In this document: in pieces, positions 7,992-15,221 of the stretch
Position numbering within the stretch: the first letter of the stretch is position 1
Layout: the number at the start of each line of letters is the position of its first letter
Assembly (NCBI GenBank): GCA_964548955.1
Contig: CAZJTP010000035.1
Span: 1-28,195, forward strand
Direction of reading: 5' to 3'
DNA: 28,195 nt
Source of the DNA: GCA-020344555 sp964548955
GTDB lineage: Bacteria; Planctomycetota; Phycisphaerae; UBA1845
The notes under the pieces: generated by a model
What the model was told of the DNA's origin: nothing
The model's database searches: none
Seen by the model: only the letters and a program-made list of their open reading frames with translations
Made by a program: the position numbers and the translations under genes

Positions 7992-8027
7992 ACGGCAGGC
8001 CTGAACGAACACGGCAGGCCTCAGGAG
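7992..8027 (+). promoter_or_regulatory. Repeat-based stem next to the rpsP ribosome site
   Basis: ACGGCAGGCCT is directly repeated at 7992-8002 and 8011-8021. Each copy contains the self-complementary AGGCCT, so the two can pair with each other as a hairpin whose base is 1-2 nt from the ribosome site AGGAG (8023-8027). This could tune S16 translation. It is inferred from sequence only. Confidence 0.45.
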
Positions 8028-8033
8028 AGAACA

Positions 8034-8300
8034 GTGGCTGTCCGGATTAGACTGAAACGAGTTGGTCGCCGACACCGCCCGGCCTTTCGTTTGGCGGCAA
8101 TCGATAGTCGGCGGGCACGCGATAGCAAGGTGATTGAGGAACTCGGGAGCTACAATCCCATCGACCCGAATGAGGATCGGCACGTGGCTTTGAAGCGTGA
8201 CCGGATTGAGTACTGGCTCGGTGTAGGCGCTAAGCCCAGCGATACGGTCCGTCGGCTCCTGGAGAAGTATGACATCCTCAAGGCCGGCGATTCGGAATAG
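8034..8300 (+). CDS. rpsP: 30S ribosomal protein S16
   Basis: An 88-aa small-subunit protein. It begins VAVRIRLKRVGRRHRPAFRL with the conserved S16 N-terminus, followed by DSRRARDSKVIEELGSYNP and YWLGVGAKPSDTVRRLL. The start is GTG 8034, 6 nt after AGGAG. The reading frame is open further upstream, but that part lies in the insertion sequence and promoter and is not coding. First gene of the rpsP-trmD-rplS block. The usual rimM between rpsP and trmD is absent. Confidence 0.97.
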   Translation: MAVRIRLKRVGRRHRPAFRLAAIDSRRARDSKVIEELGSYNPIDPNEDRHVALKRDRIEYWLGVGAKPSDTVRRLLEKYDILKAGDSE

Positions 8301-8319
8301 GCGCGAAGCTCAGTGATTG

Positions 8320-9027
8320 ATGTGGATCGACGTCCTGACACTGTTCCCGGAAGTGTTGGAGCCGTTGTTGGCTTCAAGCATTGTCGGGCGCGCGGTACGC
8401 GCCGGCACCGTTGACGTCGAGTGCGTCGACTTTCGCGATTTCGCCCACGACAAGCACCGTAGTGTAGACGACAGGCCTTTTGGCGGCGGGCCGGGCATGG
8501 TCCTGATGTGCGGACCGGTTTTTGACGCCCTGGAGCACATCGAGGCCCGACGAGAAGGCGACCCCGCGCGGATCCTTCTAACACCGCAAGGCGAGCTACT
8601 AACGCAGAGCCTTGTCGCAGAGTTGGCCCGCCAGCCCTGGCTCGTTATTCTCTGCGGACATTATGAGGGCTTTGACGAACGGATTCGTATCGGCATCGAT
8701 ACCCGGGAGATTTCGATCGGCGACTACGTGCTTTCCGGGGGCGAGCCGGCCGCTATGGTCCTGATCGACGCCGTGGTCCGGCTTTTGCCAGGCGCTTTGG
8801 GTGACGAGACCTCGGCAGTGAGTGATTCGTTCACTGAGGGACTGTTGGAGTATCCGCAGTACACCAAACCGCGGTCGTTTCGGGGCATGGACGTTCCCGA
8901 CGTGCTCCTTTCGGGAGATCACGGCAGGATCGCAGCTTGGCGCCGCGAGCAGGCGATTAGGCGCACGTTGTTGCGGCGTCCCGATTTGATGAACGGGTTC
9001 GGTACGGCAAAGCAAGAGGCAACGTAG
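8320..9027 (+). CDS. trmD: tRNA (guanine-N1)-methyltransferase
   Basis: A 235-aa SPOUT-class enzyme that makes m1G37 in tRNA from SAM and prevents +1 frameshifting. The N-terminus MWIDVLTLFPEVLEPLL is typical. GGGPGMVL, LCGHYEGFDERI and IGDYVLSGGEPAAMVLIDAV form the trefoil-knot SAM site, and the domain around PQYTKPRSFRGMDVPDVLLSGDH completes the family pattern. ATG 8320 is preferred over TTG 8317 because it fits family starts. Ribosome site support is weak. It begins 19 nt after rpsP, so the two are probably cotranscribed. Confidence 0.97.
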   Translation: MWIDVLTLFPEVLEPLLASSIVGRAVRAGTVDVECVDFRDFAHDKHRSVDDRPFGGGPGMVLMCGPVFDALEHIEARREGDPARILLTPQGELLTQSLVAELARQPWLVILCGHYEGFDERIRIGIDTREISIGDYVLSGGEPAAMVLIDAVVRLLPGALGDETSAVSDSFTEGLLEYPQYTKPRSFRGMDVPDVLLSGDHGRIAAWRREQAIRRTLLRRPDLMNGFGTAKQEAT

Positions 9028-9101
9028 GAAACACTGACAGACCGATGAGCACTGCCCCTCACGGGATCGGGCGCAGGCGTAGGAAACTCGGGAGTAGCGT
9101 G

Positions 9102-9497
9102 ATGAGGCAGCCGTTGATCGAATTGGTGGAGAAACCCTATCTCAAAGCGAAGCCGCCCGTGTTTCACATCGGCGATACGGTTGACGTTCTGTGCCGGATC
9201 GTGGAAGGCGACAAGGAGCGAGTGCAAGTGTTCAACGGCGTGGTGATCGCTCGCCGTGGGGGCGGCATCAACGAGGCGTTCACGGTGCGGCGGATTGTGG
9301 GCAACGAAGGGGTCGAACGGACGTTCCTGATCCACTCGCCGAATGTCGTAAACGTCAAAATCCGGCGCCGCGGTAAGATCCGCCGGGCGAAGTTATACTA
9401 CCTGCGTCATCGGATCGGGAAGGCACGCAAGGTTCGTGAACTTCGAGTCCATAAGAAAGCGGCTCCGCAACCTGAGCTGGCCGGTTCACCGGTGTGA
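9102..9497 (+). CDS. rplS: 50S ribosomal protein L19
   Basis: A 131-aa large-subunit protein at the 30S-50S interface. Signatures are GDTVDVLCRIVEGDKERVQV, FNGVVIARRGGGINEAFTVR, GVERTFLIHSPN and RRGKIRRAKLYYLR. The frame is open to ATG 9045, but the family N-terminus (MRQPLIELVEK) starts at ATG 9102, which follows GGAG by 7 nt. ATG 9045 has no ribosome site, so 9102 is chosen. The C-terminus overlaps the start of yraN by 62 nt. Confidence 0.96.
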   Translation: MRQPLIELVEKPYLKAKPPVFHIGDTVDVLCRIVEGDKERVQVFNGVVIARRGGGINEAFTVRRIVGNEGVERTFLIHSPNVVNVKIRRRGKIRRAKLYYLRHRIGKARKVRELRVHKKAAPQPELAGSPV

Positions 9498-9864
9498 TCC
9501 GAGGTTGGCATTCGGGTCGCGGGGAGAGCGTGCCGCCGCCCGATACCTCAAGCGTCAGCACCACCGCATCCTCACCCGCAACTACCGCTGCGCCGCCGGG
9601 GAAATCGATCTGATCTGCGCTGACTGCGACACCATTGTCTTTGTCGAAGTCAAGACCCGATCGAGCGACACAGCCGAGGAACCGCAACAAACCCTGCGCA
9701 AGACGCAGTGGAGGCGAATCGAAAACGCAGCCCGATATTTCCTGATGCAGCGATCGGCCCAGGATCGCCCGTGTCGCTTTGATGTGGTGACAGTTCTGTG
9801 GGCGCCGCGCGGTTCACCGCGTATCGAGCATTTTGAGGACGCGTATCAGCCGAGGCGCTTATGA
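9436..9864 (+). CDS. YraN family (UPF0102) endonuclease-like protein
   Basis: A protein of up to 142 aa with the family core SRGERAAARYLKRQHHRIL, TRNYRCAAGEIDLIC and TIVFVEVKTR. The E-x-D and E-x-K residues resemble the metal site of the PD-(D/E)xK nuclease fold. Its biological role is not settled. Start GTG 9436 lies inside rplS. TTG 9505 (LAFGSRGE) would also give a normal family length without the overlap, so the start is uncertain. The position behind rplS is common for this family. Confidence 0.9.
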   Translation: MNFESIRKRLRNLSWPVHRCDPRLAFGSRGERAAARYLKRQHHRILTRNYRCAAGEIDLICADCDTIVFVEVKTRSSDTAEEPQQTLRKTQWRRIENAARYFLMQRSAQDRPCRFDVVTVLWAPRGSPRIEHFEDAYQPRRL

Positions 9865-9910
9865 CACGGAAACCGCTGTTCCTTGAGGGTATTTCCCAGG
9901 GGCGGATGCG

Positions 9911-10684
9911 ATGGGCCTGATCGATTCGCATGCACATCTGACGTTTCCTGAGCTGCGCAACCAGGTAGACGATGTGCTCGCGCGTGCCGACAAGGCCGGT
10001 GTCGACCGCGTCATCACGATAGGTATCGATCTTGATGGCACAAGGGAGTCCGTCGAGCTCGCTCGACGCTATCCGGGTCGCGTCTACGCCGCCGGTGCGT
10101 TCCATCCTCACGAAGCCGAGAAGGTCGAGGATTCCACCCTGGCGGCGATGGCCGATCTGTGGGACGATCCTTGCGTTGTGGGACTGGGCGAGATCGGTCT
10201 CGACTATCACCACGACTATGCCGATCGCCAGAAGCAACGATCCGTGTTCGACCGTCAGCTCGAGCAGGTCGCCTCGCGCACCAAGCCCCTGATCATTCAT
10301 TCCCGCAAGGCGTTCGAGGATGTGGTGCCGATGTTGGTTGACCACGGCTTTACGGGTCGGCCGGTAGTGTTTCACTGCTTCACAGGCACACCCTCCGAGG
10401 CCCTGCAAGTTGCGGAGCACGGTTGGCGCATTTCATTCACCGGAGTCGTGACGTTTCCGACATCGACCGAGCTTCAGAAGATAGCGAAGATGTATCCGAA
10501 GAATGCTCTGATGATCGAGACGGATTCACCATATCTGTCACCGGTTCCCGTGCGCGGGAAACGGCCCAACGAGCCGGCCTACCTCGCTCACACCGCGAGG
10601 TTCCTGGCCGACCTTCGTGTTGTTGACTACGAAGAACTGGTCGCACAGATCGAGAGCAACACCCGGGTATTCTTCGGGCTGTGA
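9911..10684 (+). CDS. tatD: TatD family metal-dependent deoxyribonuclease
   Basis: A 257-aa amidohydrolase-fold hydrolase, predicted to be cytosolic and to trim DNA 3' ends. Metal and active-site motifs in order are DSHAHL, FHPHEAEKV, GLGEIGLDYH, IIHSRKAFEDV, FHCFTG and METDSPYLSPVP..KRPNEP. The length is typical. It lies 46 nt after yraN on the same strand and probably belongs to the rpsP operon tail. Confidence 0.94.
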   Translation: MGLIDSHAHLTFPELRNQVDDVLARADKAGVDRVITIGIDLDGTRESVELARRYPGRVYAAGAFHPHEAEKVEDSTLAAMADLWDDPCVVGLGEIGLDYHHDYADRQKQRSVFDRQLEQVASRTKPLIIHSRKAFEDVVPMLVDHGFTGRPVVFHCFTGTPSEALQVAEHGWRISFTGVVTFPTSTELQKIAKMYPKNALMIETDSPYLSPVPVRGKRPNEPAYLAHTARFLADLRVVDYEELVAQIESNTRVFFGL

Positions 10685-10725
10685 AGCGGATCTGGAGCAC
10701 GCATCCCGGGCATGTTGTAAATGGC

Positions 10726-10753
10726 TTGACAAGTCGTTTTCCCCAACCAGAAT
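10726..10753 (+). promoter_or_regulatory. Promoter of sodN
   Basis: TTGACA (10726-10731), a 16-nt spacer and CAGAAT (10748-10753). It lies about 70 bp upstream of the Ni-SOD start, in the only gap between tatD and sodN. The -10 is moderate (four of six). Confidence 0.55.
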
Positions 10754-10823
10754 CCGGGTTCGTTTCCGCTTTGGGGGCGGGGTACGCTCTTACGGGTAAA
10801 GTCATTCATATAGGAGTTGAGTG

Positions 10824-11306
10824 ATGAAACGCTATGTTGCAGCCGGTGTTGGTGTGCTTGGCCTGACCATGGTCGGCACGGGGATTTTGTGGTCCACCCG
10901 GGTTGATCAGGCCGGGGCACACTGTCAGGTACCCTGTGGGATTTACGACGACAAGGCGCGGATTCAGGGGATGTTTGAGGACACGACGACGATCGCCAAG
11001 GCCATCGGCCAGATTCACGAGCTGGCCGGCAAGCACGACGCCGAGTCCCTGAACCAGATCACGCGGTGGATCACGACCAAGGAGGCACATGCCTCGCACA
11101 TCATTGAGGTGGTCTCCGAGTACTTTCTGACCCAGAAGGTCAAGCCCGTTGATGCTGGCACGGATGGGTATGACGCCTACCTGGCGAAGTTGGCTGACCA
11201 TCACCGGGTGATGGTGGCTGCGATGAAGACGAAACAGAAGCCCGAACCGACGCTGGCCGAAGCGCTGCACCATGCTATCGAGCGGCTGGCGAAGCACTAC
11301 CAGTAG
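10824..11306 (+). CDS. sodN: Nickel superoxide dismutase with signal peptide
   Basis: A 160-aa precursor. The nickel hook HCQVPCGIYDD starts at residue 33 and matches the Ni-SOD motif HCxxPCGxY. His1, Cys2 and Cys6 of the mature enzyme are His33, Cys34 and Cys38. The rest fits the four-helix Ni-SOD body. Ni-SODs need His at the mature N-terminus, normally exposed by the SodX protease. Here residues 1-32 look like a Sec signal: KR, a hydrophobic core, then an A-G-A site immediately before His33. Signal peptidase I could therefore do the maturation. No sodX is adjacent. ATG 10824 follows AGGAG by 7 nt and is better than GTG 10821. It removes superoxide, probably outside the cytoplasmic membrane. 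Confidence 0.95.
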   Translation: MKRYVAAGVGVLGLTMVGTGILWSTRVDQAGAHCQVPCGIYDDKARIQGMFEDTTTIAKAIGQIHELAGKHDAESLNQITRWITTKEAHASHIIEVVSEYFLTQKVKPVDAGTDGYDAYLAKLADHHRVMVAAMKTKQKPEPTLAEALHHAIERLAKHYQ

Positions 11307-11376
11307 GAGCGGCTACGGCGCGGCACCCATGCACGTGCGTAATCCGCCAAAGCAGTACATCGAAAGGAAGGTCAGT

Positions 11377-12516
11377 ATGCCTACCCGTTCATCGCGTTTG
11401 AGGCACCGGCAGATTCTACACAATCTGTTCTCGCTCCCGACAGCGCCATTTGCGGAGCATTACGTGATTGACCATGTCGAGCGTTTCTGCGCCGAGCGCA
11501 GGAACGTAACGGTCAAGCAAGATGCCGTCGGCAACATGCTCGTGCGGGTACGCAAGGGGCAACGTCGGGTAAGACGACCCGTATGCATCACGGCACATCT
11601 GGATCATCCCGGCTTCGTCGCCAAGCGCAGGATCTCGAGGCGGCGAGTCCTGGCCCACTGGCGGGGTGGAGTGCCTCCGGAGTACTTCGTTGGCAGCAGG
11701 GTGCGTTTCTTTGTGGGCGGGACCTGGGTACGTGGGCAGGTTCGTTCAATCAAGACCGTCTCGCGCCTGGGTCGCAAGCGAGTCGACACAGCCGTCATCG
11801 AGGTGCCCGGCGATGTGCCACCGGGTTCGATCGGCATGTGGGACCTTCCCAAGGCGGTCGTGCGCGGAACGCGAATCCATGCCTGCGCCTGCGATGACCT
11901 TGCCGGTGCGGCGGCCATGCTCAGCGCAATTGATGAGCTGTCCCGCGGGCGGGAAAGCTGTGACGGCTACTTTCTGTTCACCAGAGCCGAAGAGGTCGGT
12001 TTCGCCGGGGCGATCGCGGCGGCACGTGCAGGGACGATCCCCTCGAAGTGCTTCGTTGTGGCCATGGAGACCAGTACCGAACTTCCTCAGGCTAAGATGG
12101 GCGACGGACCGATCCTGCGTGTCGGTGACCGGGCAACGACATTCACTCATGAAGCGACGGCACACTGTTACCAGGTTGCCCGCGAACTGGCCAAGGCGAA
12201 CCGCGCATTCTGTTACCAGCGGAAGCTGATGGACGGCGGGACCTGCGAATCATCGGCCTATTGCACGCTGGGATACGAGGCAACCGGCCTGTGCGTCGCC
12301 CTGGGCAACTATCACAACGTCGACACGAGACGCAAGAAAATCGCTCCTGAGTACATCGACCTCAACGACTTCAACAACACGGTCAAGTGGTTTGTGGCAC
12401 TCGCCCGGGCGCTGCGACCATACACAGGCCGCGACGACACCATGCGATCGCAGCTTCGAGATGTCGAGCGGCTGTATAAAGGCCTGCTGCGCTTATCGTG
12501 CAAACATCCGCGTTGA
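11377..12516 (+). CDS. M42-type metallopeptidase (glutamyl aminopeptidase / endoglucanase-like family)
   Basis: A 379-aa binuclear metal hydrolase, predicted cytosolic. Candidate ligands follow the M42/M28 order: H74 and D76 in ITAHLDHPGF, D174 in CACDDLAGA, catalytic E205 and ligand E206 in TRAEEVGF, E231 in AMETST and H313 in GNYHN. The inserted beta domain at about 85-165 is typical of M42 enzymes. ATG 11377 is preceded by AAGGAAGG, and the open frame upstream overlaps sodN and is discarded. It starts 70 nt after sodN on the same strand. A role in Ni-SOD maturation is not supported, because this is an exopeptidase-type fold with no export signal. Confidence 0.85.
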   Translation: MPTRSSRLRHRQILHNLFSLPTAPFAEHYVIDHVERFCAERRNVTVKQDAVGNMLVRVRKGQRRVRRPVCITAHLDHPGFVAKRRISRRRVLAHWRGGVPPEYFVGSRVRFFVGGTWVRGQVRSIKTVSRLGRKRVDTAVIEVPGDVPPGSIGMWDLPKAVVRGTRIHACACDDLAGAAAMLSAIDELSRGRESCDGYFLFTRAEEVGFAGAIAAARAGTIPSKCFVVAMETSTELPQAKMGDGPILRVGDRATTFTHEATAHCYQVARELAKANRAFCYQRKLMDGGTCESSAYCTLGYEATGLCVALGNYHNVDTRRKKIAPEYIDLNDFNNTVKWFVALARALRPYTGRDDTMRSQLRDVERLYKGLLRLSCKHPR

Positions 12517-12828
12517 GTCAACGAGTTTGGATTGCAACCTACCCGATCCGCAGGCTTTGGAGCACTCTGTGTTTTCGCGTACGCCCCCGGTGGGCGATGA
12601 CCTTGGTCGGCACGACGCCGCAGAGTGCCATGCTCAAGCCGGAGGCGCGGGCATGCTCTGCCGCGGTGTGATGAACAAGGCCCCGCAAGCGTGGGCCATG
12701 GCACACTTCGGGCCTTCAAGCACGGGCCCGCCACGGCGGACCCATGCCACCCGGCCGATCGATGAACTGCGACACGCCGACGCACTGCTCCCAACCCGCC
12801 GAGGCGTCGGACAAGTGACCGACATGTG
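12517..12828. other. Convergent intergenic region with dispersed repeat and GC hairpin
   Basis: This 312-bp gap lies between convergent genes, and no credible gene is seen. It holds copy 2 of the 19-bp repeat (12544-12562), the word TGCCATGCTC near an inverted counterpart, and a GC-rich hairpin CGGGCC...GGCCCG around 12711-12732 that could act as a bidirectional terminator. There is no T tract. Confidence 0.5.
12544..12562. repeat. Dispersed 19-bp repeat, copy 2
   Basis: CGATCCGCAGGCTTTGGAG matches the copy at 1789-1807 with one mismatch, in the same orientation. It lies 28 bp after the end of the M42 peptidase gene. Confidence 0.6.
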
Positions 12829-13539
12829 TCATTGCTCGCGTTCGAAGTCACCGAGGCGATAGTCGTAGAACAGCTTGGCGATCCTGACGGAGAGTCTGTT
12901 CGCCAGTTCCTTGGAGATCGCATCCTTGGTCTTGGCAATGCTCACCTCGCTGCCGCTCATGATCACGGTTATGGGATGCCCCTGCGGGCTGATCGGCCAG
13001 AGGCGCACGCGGGAGCGGTTCTTTTCCTCGAGCACGTTGAGGACTTTGACGGTAATCGAAAAGTACGCCGCCGTTGTGGCATCCTCAATCTGTTCCTGGG
13101 CGAGGAAGTCCTGCACCTCGATCCAGAGCACCTGCTTTGCACCGGCGAGCTTGCCGACCTCGCGACCGCCGCGTTTGTCGAAATCAGGCACCGATTGCCG
13201 CAGGTGGTCCACCGTCTGATGCGGGATGATCTTCCGGACGGCCTTGTTTCTGAGCAGCTCTTGAGCGAGGTCGTCAAACAGGTAGCGGGCAGCCAGAGGC
13301 CAATCGACTCGCTGTCCGGCGTCGTCGATGAGGATCATCACCGGGTCTTCGGTCAGGCGGAACTTGGCCGCCATCTTTTGTCCCCGTCCGAATCCAAGCG
13401 CGTAGAGCAGTTCGCCGCCCGAATAAGTACATCCGCCAAGCGCAACAGCGCAAGCGACGGCAAGCGCTGACCATACGCCGAGGCATCGTGTGTGGCAGAC
13501 CCGCTCGGGCCCAAGCCCGCGGCTTGCCTGAGAGGCCAT
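12829..13539 (-). CDS. Predicted lipoprotein, paralogue of its upstream neighbour
   Basis: A 236-aa protein from ATG 13539, with a long N-region, hydrophobic VWSALAVACAVA and the lipobox LGGC with lipidated Cys at 37. It should be anchored in a membrane facing the periplasm. The body aligns with the next gene upstream. AAKFRLTEDPVMILIDD corresponds to SAEFDKLMHCRVAVLVW, then come a helix (LAQELLRNKAVRKIIPH) and a strand block KLAGAKQVLWIEVQDF like KAFKADYVVYVEVVKF. It ends in IAKLFYDYRLGDF, like VARKFYEYTVDL. The pattern resembles the N-terminal alpha/beta fold of TolB or CsgG-like periplasmic proteins, but I do not recognise a named family. It is 10 nt downstream of its paralogue and clearly cotranscribed. 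An earlier start (13587) would overlap that gene and is less likely. Confidence 0.8.
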   Translation of the reverse strand: MASQASRGLGPERVCHTRCLGVWSALAVACAVALGGCTYSGGELLYALGFGRGQKMAAKFRLTEDPVMILIDDAGQRVDWPLAARYLFDDLAQELLRNKAVRKIIPHQTVDHLRQSVPDFDKRGGREVGKLAGAKQVLWIEVQDFLAQEQIEDATTAAYFSITVKVLNVLEEKNRSRVRLWPISPQGHPITVIMSGSEVSIAKTKDAISKELANRLSVRIAKLFYDYRLGDFEREQ

Positions 13540-13549
13540 GGGATTACAC

Positions 13550-14188
13550 CTACAGGTCCACGGTGTATTCATAGAACTTCCTCGCAACCTCCTCGGCGAA
13601 CTTCCGATACGTCGCTTCGCGGACCAGGGGTGAATTGATCGCCGTCATCAGGATGGGAGAACCCTCCGGATAATAGCACTTGACCGGCGCCAACTCATAG
13701 CGCCGGAGCTGATCGATATCGGCGCCGATGTCATGCACCGACACGGATGCGTGGATTTCACCTCGCAAGAACTGCGGCTGTCCGGGATCACGAAACTGGA
13801 ATTTTACCACTTCCACGTAGACCACATAGTCGGCCTTGAACGCCTTCCCCACCGCCTGCGGATCGATCCGTGCGTCGATGTTCTTTTGTATGAAATCCTC
13901 CACGTCGCGCGGATCAACCACGTCGACCGCCAGTTTCCGCCGGACCATCTCGGTATACAGCTTGTCGCCGATGTATGTCGCCAGCTCGAACCGGGCGTAT
14001 GGATAGTCAAACAGCGTCGACGGATGCGTCCAGACCAGGACCGCCACGCGGCAGTGCATGAGCTTGTCGAACTCCGCCGATATCTTTTTCTTGTGCTCGC
14101 CGATGAATACAAGCGGTGTCAGCAAGTTGCAGGACGCGGCAAGCGGCACGAGGCTCAGCAGGACCCAGCGCAGATGTTTCGATGCCAT
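13550..14188 (-). CDS. Predicted lipoprotein, first of a tandem paralogous pair
   Basis: A 212-aa protein from ATG 14188, which follows AGGAG by about 8 nt. The signal is MASKHLRWVLLSLVPLAASC with Cys20 as the likely lipidation site, although the -3 residue is Ala rather than Leu. The mature part starts with a charged stretch (EHKKKISAEF), then an alpha/beta domain with DPRDVEDFIQ and FKADYVVYVEVVKFQF, resembling the N-terminal fold seen in TolB/CsgG-like envelope proteins. The similarity is by pattern only. The open frame further upstream (to 14347) runs through a palindromic repeat and is not coding. No function can be assigned beyond envelope localisation. Confidence 0.82.
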   Translation of the reverse strand: MASKHLRWVLLSLVPLAASCNLLTPLVFIGEHKKKISAEFDKLMHCRVAVLVWTHPSTLFDYPYARFELATYIGDKLYTEMVRRKLAVDVVDPRDVEDFIQKNIDARIDPQAVGKAFKADYVVYVEVVKFQFRDPGQPQFLRGEIHASVSVHDIGADIDQLRRYELAPVKCYYPEGSPILMTAINSPLVREATYRKFAEEVARKFYEYTVDL

Positions 14189-14254
14189 CGAGACCGTCTC
14201 CTGTTTACTCTGATTGCGGAATCGAATTCCTGATTGCGGGATTGACTCTCCGGC

Positions 14255-14341
14255 TGTGGGACCGACTTTCCAGTCGGTCTCTTTCAGATCGAGAATGTCG
14301 CTTGACAACTTGGAAAGGTTGTCCCACAAACTCTTGTTGCA
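14255..14341. repeat. Composite multi-hairpin repeat, copy 1
   Basis: It contains GACCGACT-TTCC-AGTCGGTC (14260-14279, perfect 8-bp stem) and GACAAC...GTTGTC (14304-14323, loop TTGGAAAG). Outer arms TGTGGGA (14255-14261) and TCCCACA (14322-14328) enclose both, and the tail is CCACAAACTCTTGTTG. The same order of elements recurs at 15083-15163. Confidence 0.75.
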
Positions 14342-14362
14342 GCACATTCCTTCGACGGACCG

Positions 14363-14977
14363 CTAACGTCCCACGGGTAATGTCCCGGAAATCACGCCCA
14401 CAGCCAACTTGTACACCCAACCGCCCAGTACAAGCAACACGACGGCCAGCGTCACCCGCGTCGGCGAGATCCGGTACCAGTTGACCGCCCAAACCTTACC
14501 CGTAACCGCTACGCCAAGCGACACGCACGCCGCAAGTATTGTCGCCAGGGCCAGCGCGAAGCCGGCCGGCTGAGCGTGGAACGCCGATAGTAGTTCACCC
14601 CGTACGGTGTGAGCAAACGCGGTGGTCATTCCGCACGTCGGGCAAGGGAATCCGGTCAACGTCAGCATGGTACACGATGGGTAGCCAAGCTGCTTGTGGG
14701 AGCCCATCCCGGAGCTGTCGGGCGTTATCCGGGCCGCCAACGACAAAAGCACGGCGCAACCGCCAAGCACACCAAATGCGATCAACCGGGCCCGTGCAGG
14801 CCGCTTCGCGGCGATTCGATAGACGACCGGGCCGAGCGGGTGGACCGTCGCGCCCGGTTTCGGCGGCGCTGACTGTGGAGTGTTGGTGTCAGTCACCGGA
14901 TGAAGCTGCGCCGTTTGGTTCAACGAATTCACAGTCGGAGCATAAATTGCGCCAGCGCGCCGGTCAAGATGACGCAC
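14363..14977 (-). CDS. DUF2752 family membrane protein
   Basis: A protein of up to 204 aa. The central motif TGFPCPTCGMTTAFAHTVRG followed by AFHAQPAGF is diagnostic of DUF2752. Three hydrophobic segments are visible: IAFGVLGGCAVLLSLAA, ALALATILAACVSLGVAV and LAVVLLVLGGWVYKLAV. The CPTC pair could bind metal or be redox active, and the function is unknown. The start is uncertain. GTG 14977 gives the longest frame, while GTG 14896 (TDTNTPQSAPP) gives 177 aa and looks natural; neither has a good ribosome site. It lies between two copies of a multi-hairpin repeat and upstream of the lipoprotein pair on the same strand. Confidence 0.88.
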   Translation of the reverse strand: MRHLDRRAGAIYAPTVNSLNQTAQLHPVTDTNTPQSAPPKPGATVHPLGPVVYRIAAKRPARARLIAFGVLGGCAVLLSLAARITPDSSGMGSHKQLGYPSCTMLTLTGFPCPTCGMTTAFAHTVRGELLSAFHAQPAGFALALATILAACVSLGVAVTGKVWAVNWYRISPTRVTLAVVLLVLGGWVYKLAVGVISGTLPVGR

Positions 14978-15082
14978 CGATGCGCTGCGGCGGTTACCGC
15001 AACACCACTTTACACAAGATGCGACTGTAGTTCGGGCGATAAGTGTAATACGATGACTTGGACCGTAGAATCGAGCCTGTCG

Positions 15083-15163
15083 GACCGACTTTCAGCCTGC
15101 TGGACCGACTTTCTAGTCGGTCAAGAGACAGGCTGGAAAGCCTGTCCCACAAGGGTCTTGTTA
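15083..15163. repeat. Composite multi-hairpin repeat, copy 2
   Basis: GACCGACT-TTCT-AGTCGGTC (15103-15122) and GACAGGCT-GGAA-AGCCTGTC (15127-15146) are two perfect 8-bp stems with 4-nt loops. An extra GACCGACTTTC half-unit lies at 15083-15093. The tail CCACAAGGGTCTTGTTAG parallels copy 1. It sits in the divergent gap before the transglutaminase-like gene. Confidence 0.75.
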
Positions 15164-15221
15164 GACGCTCTTACGATGGTTTTCGGGCTCGCCGGATGAG
15201 ACGTACTCGGGAGACAGATTC

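Noticed and set aside
11377..12516. M42 peptidase as the Ni-SOD maturation protease
   Set aside because: Known Ni-SOD maturation uses the SodX serine protease; this is a metal-dependent exopeptidase-type fold without an export signal, so adjacency alone is not enough.
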